Position numbers and translations under genes: made by a program. Shown in pieces: positions 1 to 8,636 of a stretch of DNA of 64,000 nt. Within the stretch, counting starts at the first letter, position 1, and each line of letters starts with the position of its first letter. The DNA comes from Hydrocarboniphaga sp. (lineage in GTDB: Bacteria; Pseudomonadota; Gammaproteobacteria; Nevskiales; Nevskiaceae): contig NZ_JAQGNT010000064.1 in the NCBI RefSeq assembly GCF_028291725.1, positions 44,955 to 108,954 of the forward strand. Direction: 5' to 3'. The notes beneath the pieces are model-generated. The model had not been told where the DNA came from and made no database searches. It saw only the letters and a program-made list of their open reading frames with translations.

Positions 1-671
1 TCGTCGACGGTCAGAGAGCTACCGAATGACAGCGAGGCGACCTCGCCATCGATCATGAAACGATACTTGTATCGATTCGTCGTACCCGGTGTCATAAAAC
101 CGACGAACCGATGGTTGACCAAGTCACGGGGGTGAGACGGAACGCCCGCTGACGCCAAGTACTCCGGAGATCCGCACAGCGCAAGCTTGGTCTCGCCGAT
201 CCGCCTCGCGATCAAGCCGGAATGCGCCAGGTTACCTATTCGAATCGCCAGGTCCACCCCCTCCTCGACCAGTTCTACGTTCCTGTCGCTGATGCGGGCT
301 TCCACTTCCACCTGTGGGTGCAACCTGATGAACTTGGCAACCACCGGTAGAACTCGATTCCGTACTATTCCCGTGGCCGTGATGCTGATCGTCAGCTTTC
401 CCTGCGGAAGCAATGCAGCCGCCGAAGCCGAGTGTTCCGCATCGGCGAGTTCCGCCAGGATCCCCTTACAACGAGCATGAAACGAATGGCCCGCTGGGGT
501 GAGCCGCACGGACCGCGTTGTACGTGCCAGCAACTGGATACCAAGCCGGTTTTCCAATCGAGCGACGGCCTTGCTGACGCCAGACGAGGTCATACCCAGT
601 ACAGCACCGGCCGATCGAAAACCGCCAGTGTCTCCGACCGCCACGAATGCGCTGATCGCTACTAGATCCAT
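1..671 (-). CDS. LysR-family transcriptional regulator (C-terminus beyond the window)
   Basis: The reading frame opens with ATG at 671 (MDLVAISAFVAVGDTGGF) and runs open to base 1, so the 3' end is missing. The first 60 or so residues are a typical LysR winged helix-turn-helix (SAGAVLGMTSSGVSKAVARLE, then LTPAGHSFHARC). The substrate-binding domain follows from about residue 90 (KLTISITATG, DLAIRIGNL). LysR proteins bind DNA as tetramers and respond to a small ligand. The ligand cannot be read here. It lies upstream of nothing intact: the next gene on this strand is a broken SDR. Confidence 0.9.
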   Translation of the reverse strand, partial: MDLVAISAFVAVGDTGGFRSAGAVLGMTSSGVSKAVARLENRLGIQLLARTTRSVRLTPAGHSFHARCKGILAELADAEHSASAAALLPQGKLTISITATGIVRNRVLPVVAKFIRLHPQVEVEARISDRNVELVEEGVDLAIRIGNLAHSGLIARRIGETKLALCGSPEYLASAGVPSHPRDLVNHRFVGFMTPGTTNRYKYRFMIDGEVASLSFGSSLTVD

Positions 672-772
672 TGTGAAGCCGAACAACTCAGCACCGGACC
701 AAAACGAGCCGGTCTCGAGACCGGCCCACTGCGCGACACTGCTTCTTCAATCATCGAGCATCCACCCCGCCG

Positions 773-1380
773 CTACCATGGCTCGACCTTGTCCGCACTG
801 AAGAATCCACCGGTAGGGCCATAGTCGGGAAGAAGCGCGAGTCGAACAGCGGCGGCGGCACCCTCCGGTACCATTTGATATCCACGGTTGTTATTCAGAT
901 CGGTTTTGGTGAAACCTGGATCGGAAGAGTTGACCTTCATTCCGGTACCTTGCAGCTGTGCCGCGAGTTGTACGGTCAGCATGTTCAGTGCTGCTTTCGA
1001 AGCGTTGTAGCCGATGATCTTCATATGGGAGAACTCCCCGTTCGAATCGCCGTTATGCGTGAGAGGGCCGAGCCACTGGACACGTTGACGATGCGCGCCG
1101 ATGCCGACTTTTGAAGCAGCGGAAGCATGGCCTGAGTTGCCGCCAGTCTTCCGAAGAAATTGGTCTCGAAGACGCGTCGGACAGCCTCCATACTCGCCGC
1201 ACCGGGCTGGCCGTCGCTACGATCCGTGATACCGGCGTTGTTCACCGAGATATCGAGACGACCGAAATCGGCTTCGATCGCGGCGGCGGCATCTTCGATG
1301 GTCGACGGATTGCCGAGATCGACACGAATACAGCGCGCATCGATGCCCTCGGCGAGTCCGCACCTCCAGGGACGCATGCC
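773..1380 (-). pseudogene. Short-chain dehydrogenase pseudogene (5'-truncated and frameshifted)
   Basis: Two frames on the minus strand together make most of a short-chain dehydrogenase. The upstream part reads EGIDARCIRVDLGNPSTIE, then NNAGITD and IVNVSSG. The frame is then lost near 1085. A second frame resumes with GPLTHNGDSNGEFSHMK and carries the YNASK catalytic motif to a stop at 773. The cofactor-binding TGxxxGxG segment is absent upstream, where the 3' end of the AraC gene begins. A 5' deletion and a single-base frameshift therefore both disable it. The 5' limit given is approximate. Confidence 0.75.
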
Positions 1381-1393
1381 GATCGACCGAATA

Positions 1394-2395
1394 TTAATGC
1401 GACGCAATGTAGATGGATGAAGGTGCTGGCGCGGGATAAGCAAACGTTCGCTTCATCCGGTCGACTTCCTCGATGGGCGTCTTGCCGAACATCCGCTTGA
1501 ACTCGCGGTTGAATTGCGAGGCGCTCTCGTAGCCGACTTTACTGCTCGCGAGAGTGGCCGTGATGTCACTTCGAACCATCAAAAGTCTCGCCTGGTGAAG
1601 TCGCGTCGATTTCAGGTATTGAATTGGCGAAGTGTTGGTAACCGATTTGAAGTGCGCATGGAACGTGGGCACGCTCATCTTGGCTTCCTTGGCCAGCCTT
1701 TCCACGTCCAGATCGTCGGTGTAGGCGATGTGTATTTTTCTGAGTGCTCTCGCGATTTTTCCAAAGTGTCCCTGCTTGGCGAGGGCGGCGCGCATGGTGC
1801 CCCCCTGCTCCCCGACGAAAACACGGAAGTAGATTTCCCGAACCAAAGCCGGCCCCAATATGGCAGCTTCGATCGGGGAGGACATCACCTCGAGAAATCT
1901 CAAAACAGACTCCAATAGCCGAGGATCCATCAGCGTCGAAACCATGCCTTTCGGCTTCGCCACCACAGGGCTACCGGATTCTTGCAATTGCAACAGCAAA
2001 TCCGCAGCGACGTTCAGATCGAGGCGAAAGTAGATTGCCAGAAGTGGCTCACGCTCGCTCGCGTCGGTCTCCATCGAGAACGGGATCGGAACGGAGACGA
2101 CCAAGTAGTGATTCGCGTCGTAAAGATAAACGTCACTTCCGAGGAAGCCCCGCTTTCTCCCCTGACACACGATAACGATGCCTGGATCGTAAAGCACGGG
2201 AGCTCGGTCCAATGCTCGATTGGATCTGAGGAAGCGAACGTCCGGCAACGCGGTCAAATTGTAGCCCTCGTTCGGTGCGAGCCCCCCGATGATTGAGATC
2301 GTGCGTTGGGTTGTGGCCGATCGGTCCGTCGAATCGTTTTGATTCACTGGGATTTCCCTCCTGGATCTCGGTTTCTCATAGGAATAGGCAATCAA
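1394..2395 (-). CDS. AraC-family transcriptional regulator
   Basis: The protein has 333 residues. Residues about 45-200 match the AraC-type N-terminal cupin-like domain (ALPDVRFLRSN, VLYDPGIVIVCQG). Residues about 215-310 hold the two helix-turn-helix motifs (DVERLAKEAKMSVPTFHAHF and YESASQFNREFKRMFGKTP). Regulators with this N-terminal domain are often found beside SDR or oxidoreductase genes, as here: an SDR gene diverges from it across a 197-bp gap and a broken SDR lies just downstream. The start could be internal (at VNQNDSTD or later), since the first 20 residues are not conserved in kind. Confidence 0.88.
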   Translation of the reverse strand: MIAYSYEKPRSRREIPVNQNDSTDRSATTQRTISIIGGLAPNEGYNLTALPDVRFLRSNRALDRAPVLYDPGIVIVCQGRKRGFLGSDVYLYDANHYLVVSVPIPFSMETDASEREPLLAIYFRLDLNVAADLLLQLQESGSPVVAKPKGMVSTLMDPRLLESVLRFLEVMSSPIEAAILGPALVREIYFRVFVGEQGGTMRAALAKQGHFGKIARALRKIHIAYTDDLDVERLAKEAKMSVPTFHAHFKSVTNTSPIQYLKSTRLHQARLLMVRSDITATLASSKVGYESASQFNREFKRMFGKTPIEEVDRMKRTFAYPAPAPSSIYIASH

Positions 2396-2592
2396 TTTAG
2401 AGGAACCGGCCTACGCCTGAAACGCATTGACTAATAGCATAGCGATATCGTCGAGCGAGTTGGCATCGGTCCTCTTCAGATAGAGGAAACCCTATTACAT
2501 GTCGCCGCGGCGAGAATGGCAAACGACCGCTCGACAGTCGAGTCTCAGCCAATCGCCCGTCCGCGGCAGAACGCAAAGTGAGAGAAAACCTG

Positions 2593-3426
2593 ATGAGAAA
2601 ATCGAAGATCTACTTCATTACGGGTGTGTCCAGCGGTTTCGGCCGAGCTATCGCGACAGCCGTACTGAACGCCGGCCATAAAGTTGTCGGAACCGTAAGA
2701 AACGAAGCGGCGCAGCGCAAATTCCAATCACTGAATCCTTCACTCGCCACCGCTTTCATCCATGATGTAACGCATTTCGATGCCACAGACGCGCTCGCAA
2801 AATCCGTTGAGTCCACGATTGGTCCGGTCGACGTCCTGATCAACAACGCGGGCTACGGCCACGAGGGAATCCTTGAAGAGTCACCACTGTCTGAGATGCG
2901 GCAACAATTCGACGTCAACGTCTTCGGAGCAGTGGCCGTCATCAAGGCGTTCCTGCCCTATTTCCGTAATCGTCGTGCCGGACATATCGTCAATATCACT
3001 TCTATGGGCGGTTTTATAACCATGCCGGGTATCGCGTACTACTGCGGCAGCAAGTTCGCTCTGGAAGGAATTTCGGAAGTCTTGAGCAAGGAACTCAAGC
3101 CCTTTGGTGTCTTCGTCACCGCCGTCGCCCCCGGTTCGTTCAAGACCGATTGGGCCGGTCGCTCGATGGTGCGTACACCACGCAGCATCTCCGATTACGA
3201 CGCCATCTTTGAGCCGATTCGCGCAGCACGCATCGAGAAGAGTGGTAAGCAGTTGGGTGAGCCTGCCAAGGCTGCTCTTGCGATCATCAACCTTGTTGAC
3301 AGCAAAGAGCCACCGGCTCATCTGCTGCTCGGTAGCGATGCGTTAGCCTTGGTCCGCGGCAAACTCGAGCAGATGTCGAGGGAGATCGATGGTTTCGAGG
3401 GAATCACTCGATCGACCGACTCGTAG
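2593..3426 (+). CDS. SDR-family NAD(P)-dependent oxidoreductase
   Basis: A classical short-chain dehydrogenase of 277 residues from the ATG at 2593. A GTG at 2578 would add five residues. It has the nucleotide-binding motif TGVSSGFG at about residues 10-17, NNAGYG near residue 85, the catalytic Ser in ITSMGG, and Tyr/Lys in YYCGSK near residue 150. The substrate is unknown. The gene diverges from the AraC regulator at 1394-2395, which is its most likely controller, and converges on the flavin oxidoreductase gene. Confidence 0.9.
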   Translation: MRKSKIYFITGVSSGFGRAIATAVLNAGHKVVGTVRNEAAQRKFQSLNPSLATAFIHDVTHFDATDALAKSVESTIGPVDVLINNAGYGHEGILEESPLSEMRQQFDVNVFGAVAVIKAFLPYFRNRRAGHIVNITSMGGFITMPGIAYYCGSKFALEGISEVLSKELKPFGVFVTAVAPGSFKTDWAGRSMVRTPRSISDYDAIFEPIRAARIEKSGKQLGEPAKAALAIINLVDSKEPPAHLLLGSDALALVRGKLEQMSREIDGFEGITRSTDS

Positions 3427-3444
3427 TTCGCTTCGGTAGGCGCA

Positions 3445-3490
3445 TGTCGTATCCGGCCGATGCAAGAGACAGCATCACCTGGATACGACA
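3445..3490. terminator. Hairpin between convergent genes, probable bidirectional terminator
   Basis: A perfect 10-bp inverted repeat (TGTCGTATCC at 3445-3454, GGATACGACA at 3481-3490) encloses a second stem, GATGC/GCATC. It sits in the gap between the SDR gene and the convergent flavin oxidoreductase gene. No T-run is obvious, so the terminator role is inferred from position and symmetry. Confidence 0.45.
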
Positions 3491-3563
3491 CGAGATTGCA
3501 GATGGTTCGACCGCTCCGAGAGAAGGTCAACGACTCCGGCAGAGCGGCTCGGCAAGCGGCGAT

Positions 3564-4706
3564 CTACGCCGCATGCTCCACTTCCTTGCTCTCGCCGAAT
3601 TGGTCGAGGCATGCAGTGAAGACCGGGCGCTTGAGCCAGGCGCCGTATTGATTGGGGAGAACTCGCCACGGATCCTCCTTCCCAAGAATCTGCGCGGCGT
3701 GATACGGCCAGCGAGGATCGGAGAGGATCTGACGCCCGATCATGATCAAATCCGCCTGCTCGTCACGAATGATTCGATCGGCGTCTTGCGGGCGCTCGAT
3801 GTTCCATCCCGCGGCGACGGGGATCCCGACTTCACGCCTGATCCGTTCTGCCATCGGTACCATGAAGCAGGGACCCCACGGAATTCCGGATACATCGGGC
3901 GAGTTGAAACCGATACTGATGTCGAGCAGATCGAGTCCCTCCTGCTTGAGCAGCCGGATCAGCTCAAGAGAGTCCTCGAACTGCAAGCCGTCCGGATGGA
4001 AATCACTGACGCCCAACCGTGCAATCAGCGGGAGCCGCTCTGGCCAGACAGCGCGCACTTGACGGAAGGTTTCCAGCAGGAAACGCGAGCGGCCCTCGAA
4101 GCTTCCTCCATATTGGTCGGTTCGAAAATTGCCGAACGGCGAGAAAAACGACTGCGCCAAGTATCCGTGAGCGAAATGAATTTCGAGCAGTTCGAAACCG
4201 GCGGTGAGCGCGCGTTTGACAGCAGAGACCCATTCGCCTTGCACTCGCTTGATGTCGTCGAGGCTCATTTCCTGCGGGCACCGATCCAGCAGGCCACCGA
4301 ACGGCCGCGCCGAAGCGGCGATGATAGGCCAGCCACCCTCGCTTTCAGGAATATGGGCGTCGCCAAGCCAAGGAGGGTTCGCGCTTCCTTTCCGCCCGGA
4401 GTGCCCCAACTGGATGCCGACAACCGCGCCCTGCCTCTTGCAGAAGCGAACGACTTGCGACCACGCTTCGGCTTGCTTGTCGTTCCACAATCCCGCACAA
4501 CCCGGCGTCACGCGACCAATCGGCGAAATGGCGGTGTTTTCCGCTATCACCAGACCAGCTCCGCCAACAGCAGGCGCGCCGAGATTCACGACGTGCCAGT
4601 CCTGGACAACGCCATCGATCGCTGAACATTGCCCCAACGGCGGCACGGCAATCCTATTTTTCAGGGTCACGCCTTTGAGCTTGTACTCGCTAAACAGATC
4701 AGCCAT
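3564..4706 (-). CDS. NADH:flavin oxidoreductase / old yellow enzyme family (YqjM-like)
   Basis: A 380-residue TIM-barrel flavoprotein that starts MADLFSEYKLKGVTLKNRI. Family marks include PPLGQCSA near residue 25 (the Cys typical of YqjM-type enzymes), GIQLGHSGRKGS near residue 100, the substrate-binding EIHFAHGYL near residue 175, and the FMN-phosphate segment DLIMIGRQILSDP near residue 335. Such enzymes reduce activated C=C bonds with NAD(P)H. The TetR-type operator at 4809-4822 lies about 100 bp upstream, so it probably belongs to the regulon of the acyl-CoA cluster. Confidence 0.9.
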   Translation of the reverse strand: MADLFSEYKLKGVTLKNRIAVPPLGQCSAIDGVVQDWHVVNLGAPAVGGAGLVIAENTAISPIGRVTPGCAGLWNDKQAEAWSQVVRFCKRQGAVVGIQLGHSGRKGSANPPWLGDAHIPESEGGWPIIAASARPFGGLLDRCPQEMSLDDIKRVQGEWVSAVKRALTAGFELLEIHFAHGYLAQSFFSPFGNFRTDQYGGSFEGRSRFLLETFRQVRAVWPERLPLIARLGVSDFHPDGLQFEDSLELIRLLKQEGLDLLDISIGFNSPDVSGIPWGPCFMVPMAERIRREVGIPVAAGWNIERPQDADRIIRDEQADLIMIGRQILSDPRWPYHAAQILGKEDPWRVLPNQYGAWLKRPVFTACLDQFGESKEVEHAA

Positions 4707-4808
4707 TTGTCTCTCCAGTTTCTCTCGCGTTTTTTTGGCTCGGCTCTAACTGCGCCAGCCACTAACAAGTACTTCGGTCAGCGCCAATAACTTATAAGTA
4801 AATTATAA

Positions 4809-4822
4809 TGACTATAAAGTCA
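4809..4822. promoter_or_regulatory. Operator palindrome, site A
   Basis: TGACTATAAAGTCA is a TGACT-N4-AGTCA palindrome in an AT-rich promoter. A third half-site, TTGACT, follows at 4830-4835. It lies 103 bp upstream of the flavin oxidoreductase start and close to the small open frame at 4854. Four other promoters of the cluster carry the same motif. Confidence 0.6.
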
Positions 4823-4853
4823 ATTCCGATTGACTGCAAGGAGAATGGCTTCG

Positions 4854-4958
4854 GTGATCGAGGTTCCGACTAAAATCGCTGCGCGGATTCGTCTTGGCGA
4901 GGATTACGACGCGCGCATTTTGAGCGAGCTAGCGCGCGTTGGTTCGCTGCCTGCTTAG
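4854..4958 (+). pseudogene. Short orphan reading frame, possible 5' remnant of a larger gene
   Basis: A GTG at 4854 follows an AAGGAG ribosome site (4838-4843) and encodes 34 residues (IEVPTKIAARIRLGEDYDA...) before a stop at 4956. The opening segment vaguely resembles the start of AlbA_2/RecG-like ATP-binding regulators (RIRLGED). No continuation is seen in any frame. It may be a truncated gene or chance. An in-frame ATG at 4845 sits too close to the ribosome site. Confidence 0.25.
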
Positions 4959-5357
4959 AGCACTCGACTCCGGCCTTTCGCCGATGGTCGCCCCCGACGC
5001 GGGGCTACCCGCGCGTTGTCGCTTGATTTACCAGATAGCTCAAGCAGAGAGACTGCAGCTGCTCGCGCAAAACCAGAATCAGCTCCTTTGGAGCGTCCGC
5101 CCTCGAGAATCGCCCGAGTCGGCCCCACCATGGCGACGGCGAACATATAGGTAGTCAAGGTAACGTTGTCGAAATGATCGAACTGCTCACTGGCGAACAT
5201 CGGACGGCCATCAACGGGGCCTACCTCAATTGTACCGACCATGAACTGGAGCTCGTGGCTCCTGCGACCGAACAGTGGGCAGCCGGCGATCTCGTGGCTA
5301 CGAGCCGATCGTTGATGTCGGCCGATCTCTGGCACCACTCCCCAAGCGCTGCGGACG
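4959..5357. other. About 400 bp without a convincing gene
   Basis: Open frames exist on both strands, the longest a minus-strand one ending near 4955. None shows a recognisable domain, a ribosome site or a plausible start. The stretch may hold the worn remains of a gene deleted between the flavin oxidoreductase and enoyl-CoA hydratase genes. Confidence 0.4.
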
Positions 5358-6176
5358 CTACCGCGTCCGCCGCCTGGCGGCGAACTGAGCCGCCAGCGCT
5401 TTCGCTTCCGGCGACGCTGTCATGCGTGAAATCGATCTGGCTTCCATTTCGAGATGCGTCTCCAGCGTTTCCGAGAAAGCCGACAAGAACAGAGTGCGAA
5501 GCGCTCCGACTGCCGATGGGCTTCCCTTGGCGAGTCTTTGAGCGGCCGCCAGGGCATCCGGCATCAGCGCATCGTGTACTACGACGCTCGTGACCAATCC
5601 CATGGACAGCGCCTCGTCAGCGCCGATCTTCCGATTCCCAAGGGCGAACTCCTGTGCCCGCCGCAGGCCTACGAGACGAGGCAACATCCAGCTCACCCCA
5701 CCGTCGGGGCTGAGCCCGATCGCGGTGTAGGCGGTAGTGAACGAGGCCCTCTCCGAAGCGATCACGATGTCGCCCAACAAAGAGAGACCCAATCCGGCCC
5801 CGGCAGCCGCGCCGTTGACGGCGACGACTAAGGGTTTGTTCATCCTCGACAGTCTCGATACCGCAGCGTTGAGATAGACCGTTATCTCTTTCATGAGCGT
5901 TGGCAGTCGGTCACCGGCAGCGGCAAACGACGGGATGTCGCCGCCCGCACAGAACAGCCTTCCCTCGCCCGTCAGAACAACGCACCGAATCGCCTCGTCC
6001 TCGTCCACCCGGATCGCCGCCAGCATCAACGCATGCAACGTCGGCCTGTCGAGCACATTACCTACGGATGGACGATCGAGCGTGATGATCGCGATATCGT
6101 CGGTCAACTCGAACCTGATTCCGGCATTGGTGCCGCTCTCACCGGACACCGTACTGCTGACTTCACCCGTTTGCAT
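5358..6176 (-). CDS. Enoyl-CoA hydratase/isomerase family protein
   Basis: A crotonase-fold protein of 272 residues from the ATG at 6176, which has GGAGA at a 7-base spacing. A further ATG at 6212 lacks a ribosome site. Marks are ITLDRPSVGNVLD, the oxyanion-hole segment EGRLFCAGGDIPSF (about residue 75) and NGAAAGAGLGLSLLGDI (about residue 120). The second acidic residue of true hydratases is replaced in GLSPDGGVSWMLPRL, which is the pattern of PaaG-like isomerases. Hydration or double-bond isomerisation of an unsaturated acyl-CoA is likely. Operator site B lies about 125 bp upstream of this start. Confidence 0.88.
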   Translation of the reverse strand: MQTGEVSSTVSGESGTNAGIRFELTDDIAIITLDRPSVGNVLDRPTLHALMLAAIRVDEDEAIRCVVLTGEGRLFCAGGDIPSFAAAGDRLPTLMKEITVYLNAAVSRLSRMNKPLVVAVNGAAAGAGLGLSLLGDIVIASERASFTTAYTAIGLSPDGGVSWMLPRLVGLRRAQEFALGNRKIGADEALSMGLVTSVVVHDALMPDALAAAQRLAKGSPSAVGALRTLFLSAFSETLETHLEMEARSISRMTASPEAKALAAQFAARRRTR

Positions 6177-6300
6177 CGTTTGGTCTCCGAATACTGGACA
6201 CGGCACGGTCATGTCGCGGCGGAGTGGGCGATCGACTGGTGCTACGCATTCATCAATGCCCTCTCCTTATTGGATAATATGACTTTACGGTATTTATTAT

Positions 6301-6314
6301 TGACTGCCACGTCA
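6301..6314. promoter_or_regulatory. Operator palindrome, site B (imperfect)
   Basis: TGACTGCCACGTCA matches TGACT-N4-AGTCA except for one base in the right half. A further half-site, TGACTTTAC, lies at 6280-6288. It is between the enoyl-CoA hydratase gene (minus) and the muconolactone-isomerase-like gene (plus), and may control either or both. Confidence 0.5.
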
Positions 6315-6505
6315 ATTCCATGAATGATGAGCAGCTGCACCGTGGACTGCACACGAATTGATCGCACAGTTCCCGAGGCGGGTTACAGAGGATCGATAAG
6401 CCAAGTTCTCAATGGGCGAATGTGCCAAGGAGATAAGGGGCGATCCAGCCTAAAGAAAAGCATGGCCCGGACGCTGACGTCCGCACGTACGTACAGGAGA
6501 ACCAT

Positions 6506-6841
6506 ATGTTGTATCTATTCCAAGCCAGCCTTGAAAAGCCGGCCGACATGACGCGCGCCGACTTCTACCACCTATGGGAGCAGGAATCAGAGGCCGCAAT
6601 CGCCTTCCTTCAGTCCGGGGAGGCCCTTTCGGCCTACAAGCTTGCGGGCGCTGATGAACTCATCGCAATTTTCGATATCGTTTCGAACGATCGAATCGAT
6701 CAAATAATGCAGAGCCTACCGATCTGGCGACTCAATGCTCAGCATATGGCGAAGGTACGCTGGACACCCCTCCGCGCTTATGCGGACTGGTACGCTGATC
6801 TCAAGATCTTGTCGGGCAGCAAGGCGAAGGCTGAAGCTTAG
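6506..6841 (+). CDS. Muconolactone delta-isomerase-like protein
   Basis: A 111-residue protein preceded by AGGAGAACC. The pattern (MLYLFQASLEKP, then TRADFYHLWEQESEAA, ELIAIFDIVSNDRID, LPIWRLNAQHMAKV) matches the small ferredoxin-like muconolactone isomerase family. The reference enzyme isomerises muconolactone in the beta-ketoadipate pathway. No other gene of that pathway is visible, so here it may act on another lactone or unsaturated intermediate. Confidence 0.75.
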   Translation: MLYLFQASLEKPADMTRADFYHLWEQESEAAIAFLQSGEALSAYKLAGADELIAIFDIVSNDRIDQIMQSLPIWRLNAQHMAKVRWTPLRAYADWYADLKILSGSKAKAEA

Positions 6842-7288
6842 TTATTGAATGCATCCAGGCGTCTGCGAGATATCTACGAGGAAGCGCAGGCGTACTGGTA
6901 AGCGAATAGCTATCATCATTGAAAGTGATGGCGCACTACGCACTTATCGAGTTACGGAGCCGCCGAAGCACATTCACTCCGACAGAGAGCGCTCCGAAAA
7001 AAGACTTTCAGTCTACGTCGTTTAGCAAGCGACCGACACACTCCGATGACGATTCAATGCTTCGAGTGGAAAGTCAGTCTGTTTGGCTATGCTCCAGGCC
7101 AAGGGCCGCGATCTTCTCGTCGGCCACCGCACGGGCATTGGCGCCGACGACAAGAACGGTCTGAGTCATTGGGATTTTCTCTTGAAGCCATCGCAGCCTT
7201 TCGGCCAAGTTGAGAGTGTTCATCGAACCCCTGGTCGCCCACCTCGCCCATCCGCCGGAAAGGGCAAGCCCATCGCGACCTTGTTGAA
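6842..7288. other. Intergenic stretch with one gene remnant
   Basis: This stretch holds only the short NAD-binding remnant listed separately and the region upstream of the AraC gene at 7289. No other supported feature was seen. Confidence 0.4.
7074..7169 (-). pseudogene. 5' remnant of an NAD(P)-binding (NmrA/SDR-like) gene
   Basis: The minus strand reads MTQTVLVVGANARAVADEKI and stops after 31 residues. The opening beta-strand and glycine-containing turn look like the start of an NmrA or SDR Rossmann fold. The rest is missing or deleted. The remnant diverges from the AraC gene at 7289, a common layout for a regulator and its oxidoreductase target. It is too short to prove. Confidence 0.3.
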
Positions 7289-8134
7289 ATGAGAACGCCG
7301 AACGATCACGTAGACCTAGTGCGTGATGCCCCGAGCGGCATCGAAGCCATTCGTGCTCGATTTAGCGCGCACGCCTACGACATGCATCGCCACGATGAGT
7401 GGCTGATCGGCGTAAAAAACTTTGGAGTGCAGGAGTTTACTTGCCGCGGGGTCCGGTGCCGTAGCACCCTTGGCCGCGTAATCCTGATCGAGCCGGGTGA
7501 GGCTCACGACGGCGATGCAGGCAGCGAGGAAGGTTTCGACTACACCATGCTCTATCTACCAAACCAATGGCTGAAAAGCATCGTGCCCTCAGGCATCGGT
7601 TCGGCTTGGGGATTTGCAGAAACCCTGATGGCAGACGCCAGCCTCGGCGGAGCAATACGTGAAACCTACGATGCGTTGAGAGCGCCGTCCGCTCGTCTGC
7701 ACCGGGATGCGCTGCTCGACAAGGTCGTACACCTGCTGCTGCCTCACCTTGGACGCGCAGCGACTCGTTTGAAGGAAGGTCGAGCCGAGCGGGTTGCGCG
7801 GCGAGCCCGAGAGCGGCTACATGACATGGTCGAGGACGATATCGGGGCTGATGCGCTCGCCATTGCCGCTGGTGCTGCGGATCGTTTCCAGCTGGCCCGC
7901 GCATTTCGAACGGAATATGGCGCCTCGCCTCACGCATACCTCGTGCAAATTCGTTTGATCCGGGCCCGTCAACTATTGGCTGCGGGAAAAACGCCAGTTG
8001 AAGCTGCTGCCGCCTGTGGCTTCGCGGATCAGAGCCATCTCGGCCGGTGGTTCCGACGCGCGTTTGCCTTGACCCCGGCCGCCTATCGCGAGCAATGCAC
8101 GGGCATTCCAGACGGGGGCCGCCAGATCGGCTGA
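7289..8134 (+). CDS. AraC-family transcriptional regulator (cupin N-terminal type)
   Basis: A 281-residue protein. The N-terminal part (about 20-150) is an AraC-binding cupin domain (HAYDMHRHDEWLIGV, RVILIEPGEAHDGDAG). The C-terminal 100 residues form the double helix-turn-helix (GADRFQLARAFRTEYGASPH-type and VEAAAACGFADQSHLGRWFR segments). The cupin histidine patch suggests that it senses a small ligand. It is followed after 33 bp by a DUF2000 gene on the same strand, probably co-transcribed. Confidence 0.88.
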   Translation: MRTPNDHVDLVRDAPSGIEAIRARFSAHAYDMHRHDEWLIGVKNFGVQEFTCRGVRCRSTLGRVILIEPGEAHDGDAGSEEGFDYTMLYLPNQWLKSIVPSGIGSAWGFAETLMADASLGGAIRETYDALRAPSARLHRDALLDKVVHLLLPHLGRAATRLKEGRAERVARRARERLHDMVEDDIGADALAIAAGAADRFQLARAFRTEYGASPHAYLVQIRLIRARQLLAAGKTPVEAAAACGFADQSHLGRWFRRAFALTPAAYREQCTGIPDGGRQIG

Positions 8135-8167
8135 ACTACCGCCCCAACCCCGAACGGATTTCATGCC

Positions 8168-8578
8168 GTGCTCTTCGACACGAAAGTATCAATCCTGATT
8201 CTGGATGAGCTGCTGGTCTGGCAAAAGCTCAACGTCACAGCGTTCCTTGCGACCGGTATTGCAGCGGAAGCTCCGGATGCATTGGGCCAACCCTATATCG
8301 ATGCTGCAGGCAGACGGCATGCCCGATTGCTCGGCCAGCCAATGATGGTTTACGCCGCGCGTCCCGAACAACTTCAGCGTGCATATCGCGTCGGCATAGA
8401 GAGAGAATTGACCAGGGCCGTGTACGTCCGCTCAATGTTTTCAACGGGTCACGACGAAGCGAATCGCGCGGCATTTTCCATCGAGCCGGCCGATGCCCCG
8501 GACCTAGTGGGCATCGCGGTGCGTGGGCTGAAGAAGGACGTCGACAAGGCAATCAAGGGATGCGCCTTGCATCCATGA
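8168..8578 (+). CDS. DUF2000 family protein
   Basis: A 136-residue protein from a GTG start (LFDTKVSILILDELLVWQKL). The pattern with LVWQKLNVTAFL near the start, PDALGQPYIDAAG in the middle and DLVGIAVRGLKKDVDKAI at the end fits the DUF2000 family. Its fold resembles peptidyl-tRNA hydrolase 2, but its function is unknown. It is close behind an AraC regulator, and such pairs recur in other genomes. Confidence 0.75.
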   Translation: MLFDTKVSILILDELLVWQKLNVTAFLATGIAAEAPDALGQPYIDAAGRRHARLLGQPMMVYAARPEQLQRAYRVGIERELTRAVYVRSMFSTGHDEANRAAFSIEPADAPDLVGIAVRGLKKDVDKAIKGCALHP

Positions 8579-8636
8579 TCCAATGGGGCTGCACGTACCA
8601 GATCGCTGTGCTCTAACCACCGGCAAGCCGTGGCAG

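Noticed and set aside
4955..5338. Minus-strand open frame of 127 residues
   Set aside because: No recognisable domain, no ribosome site and a changing residue composition. Kept only as unassigned sequence.
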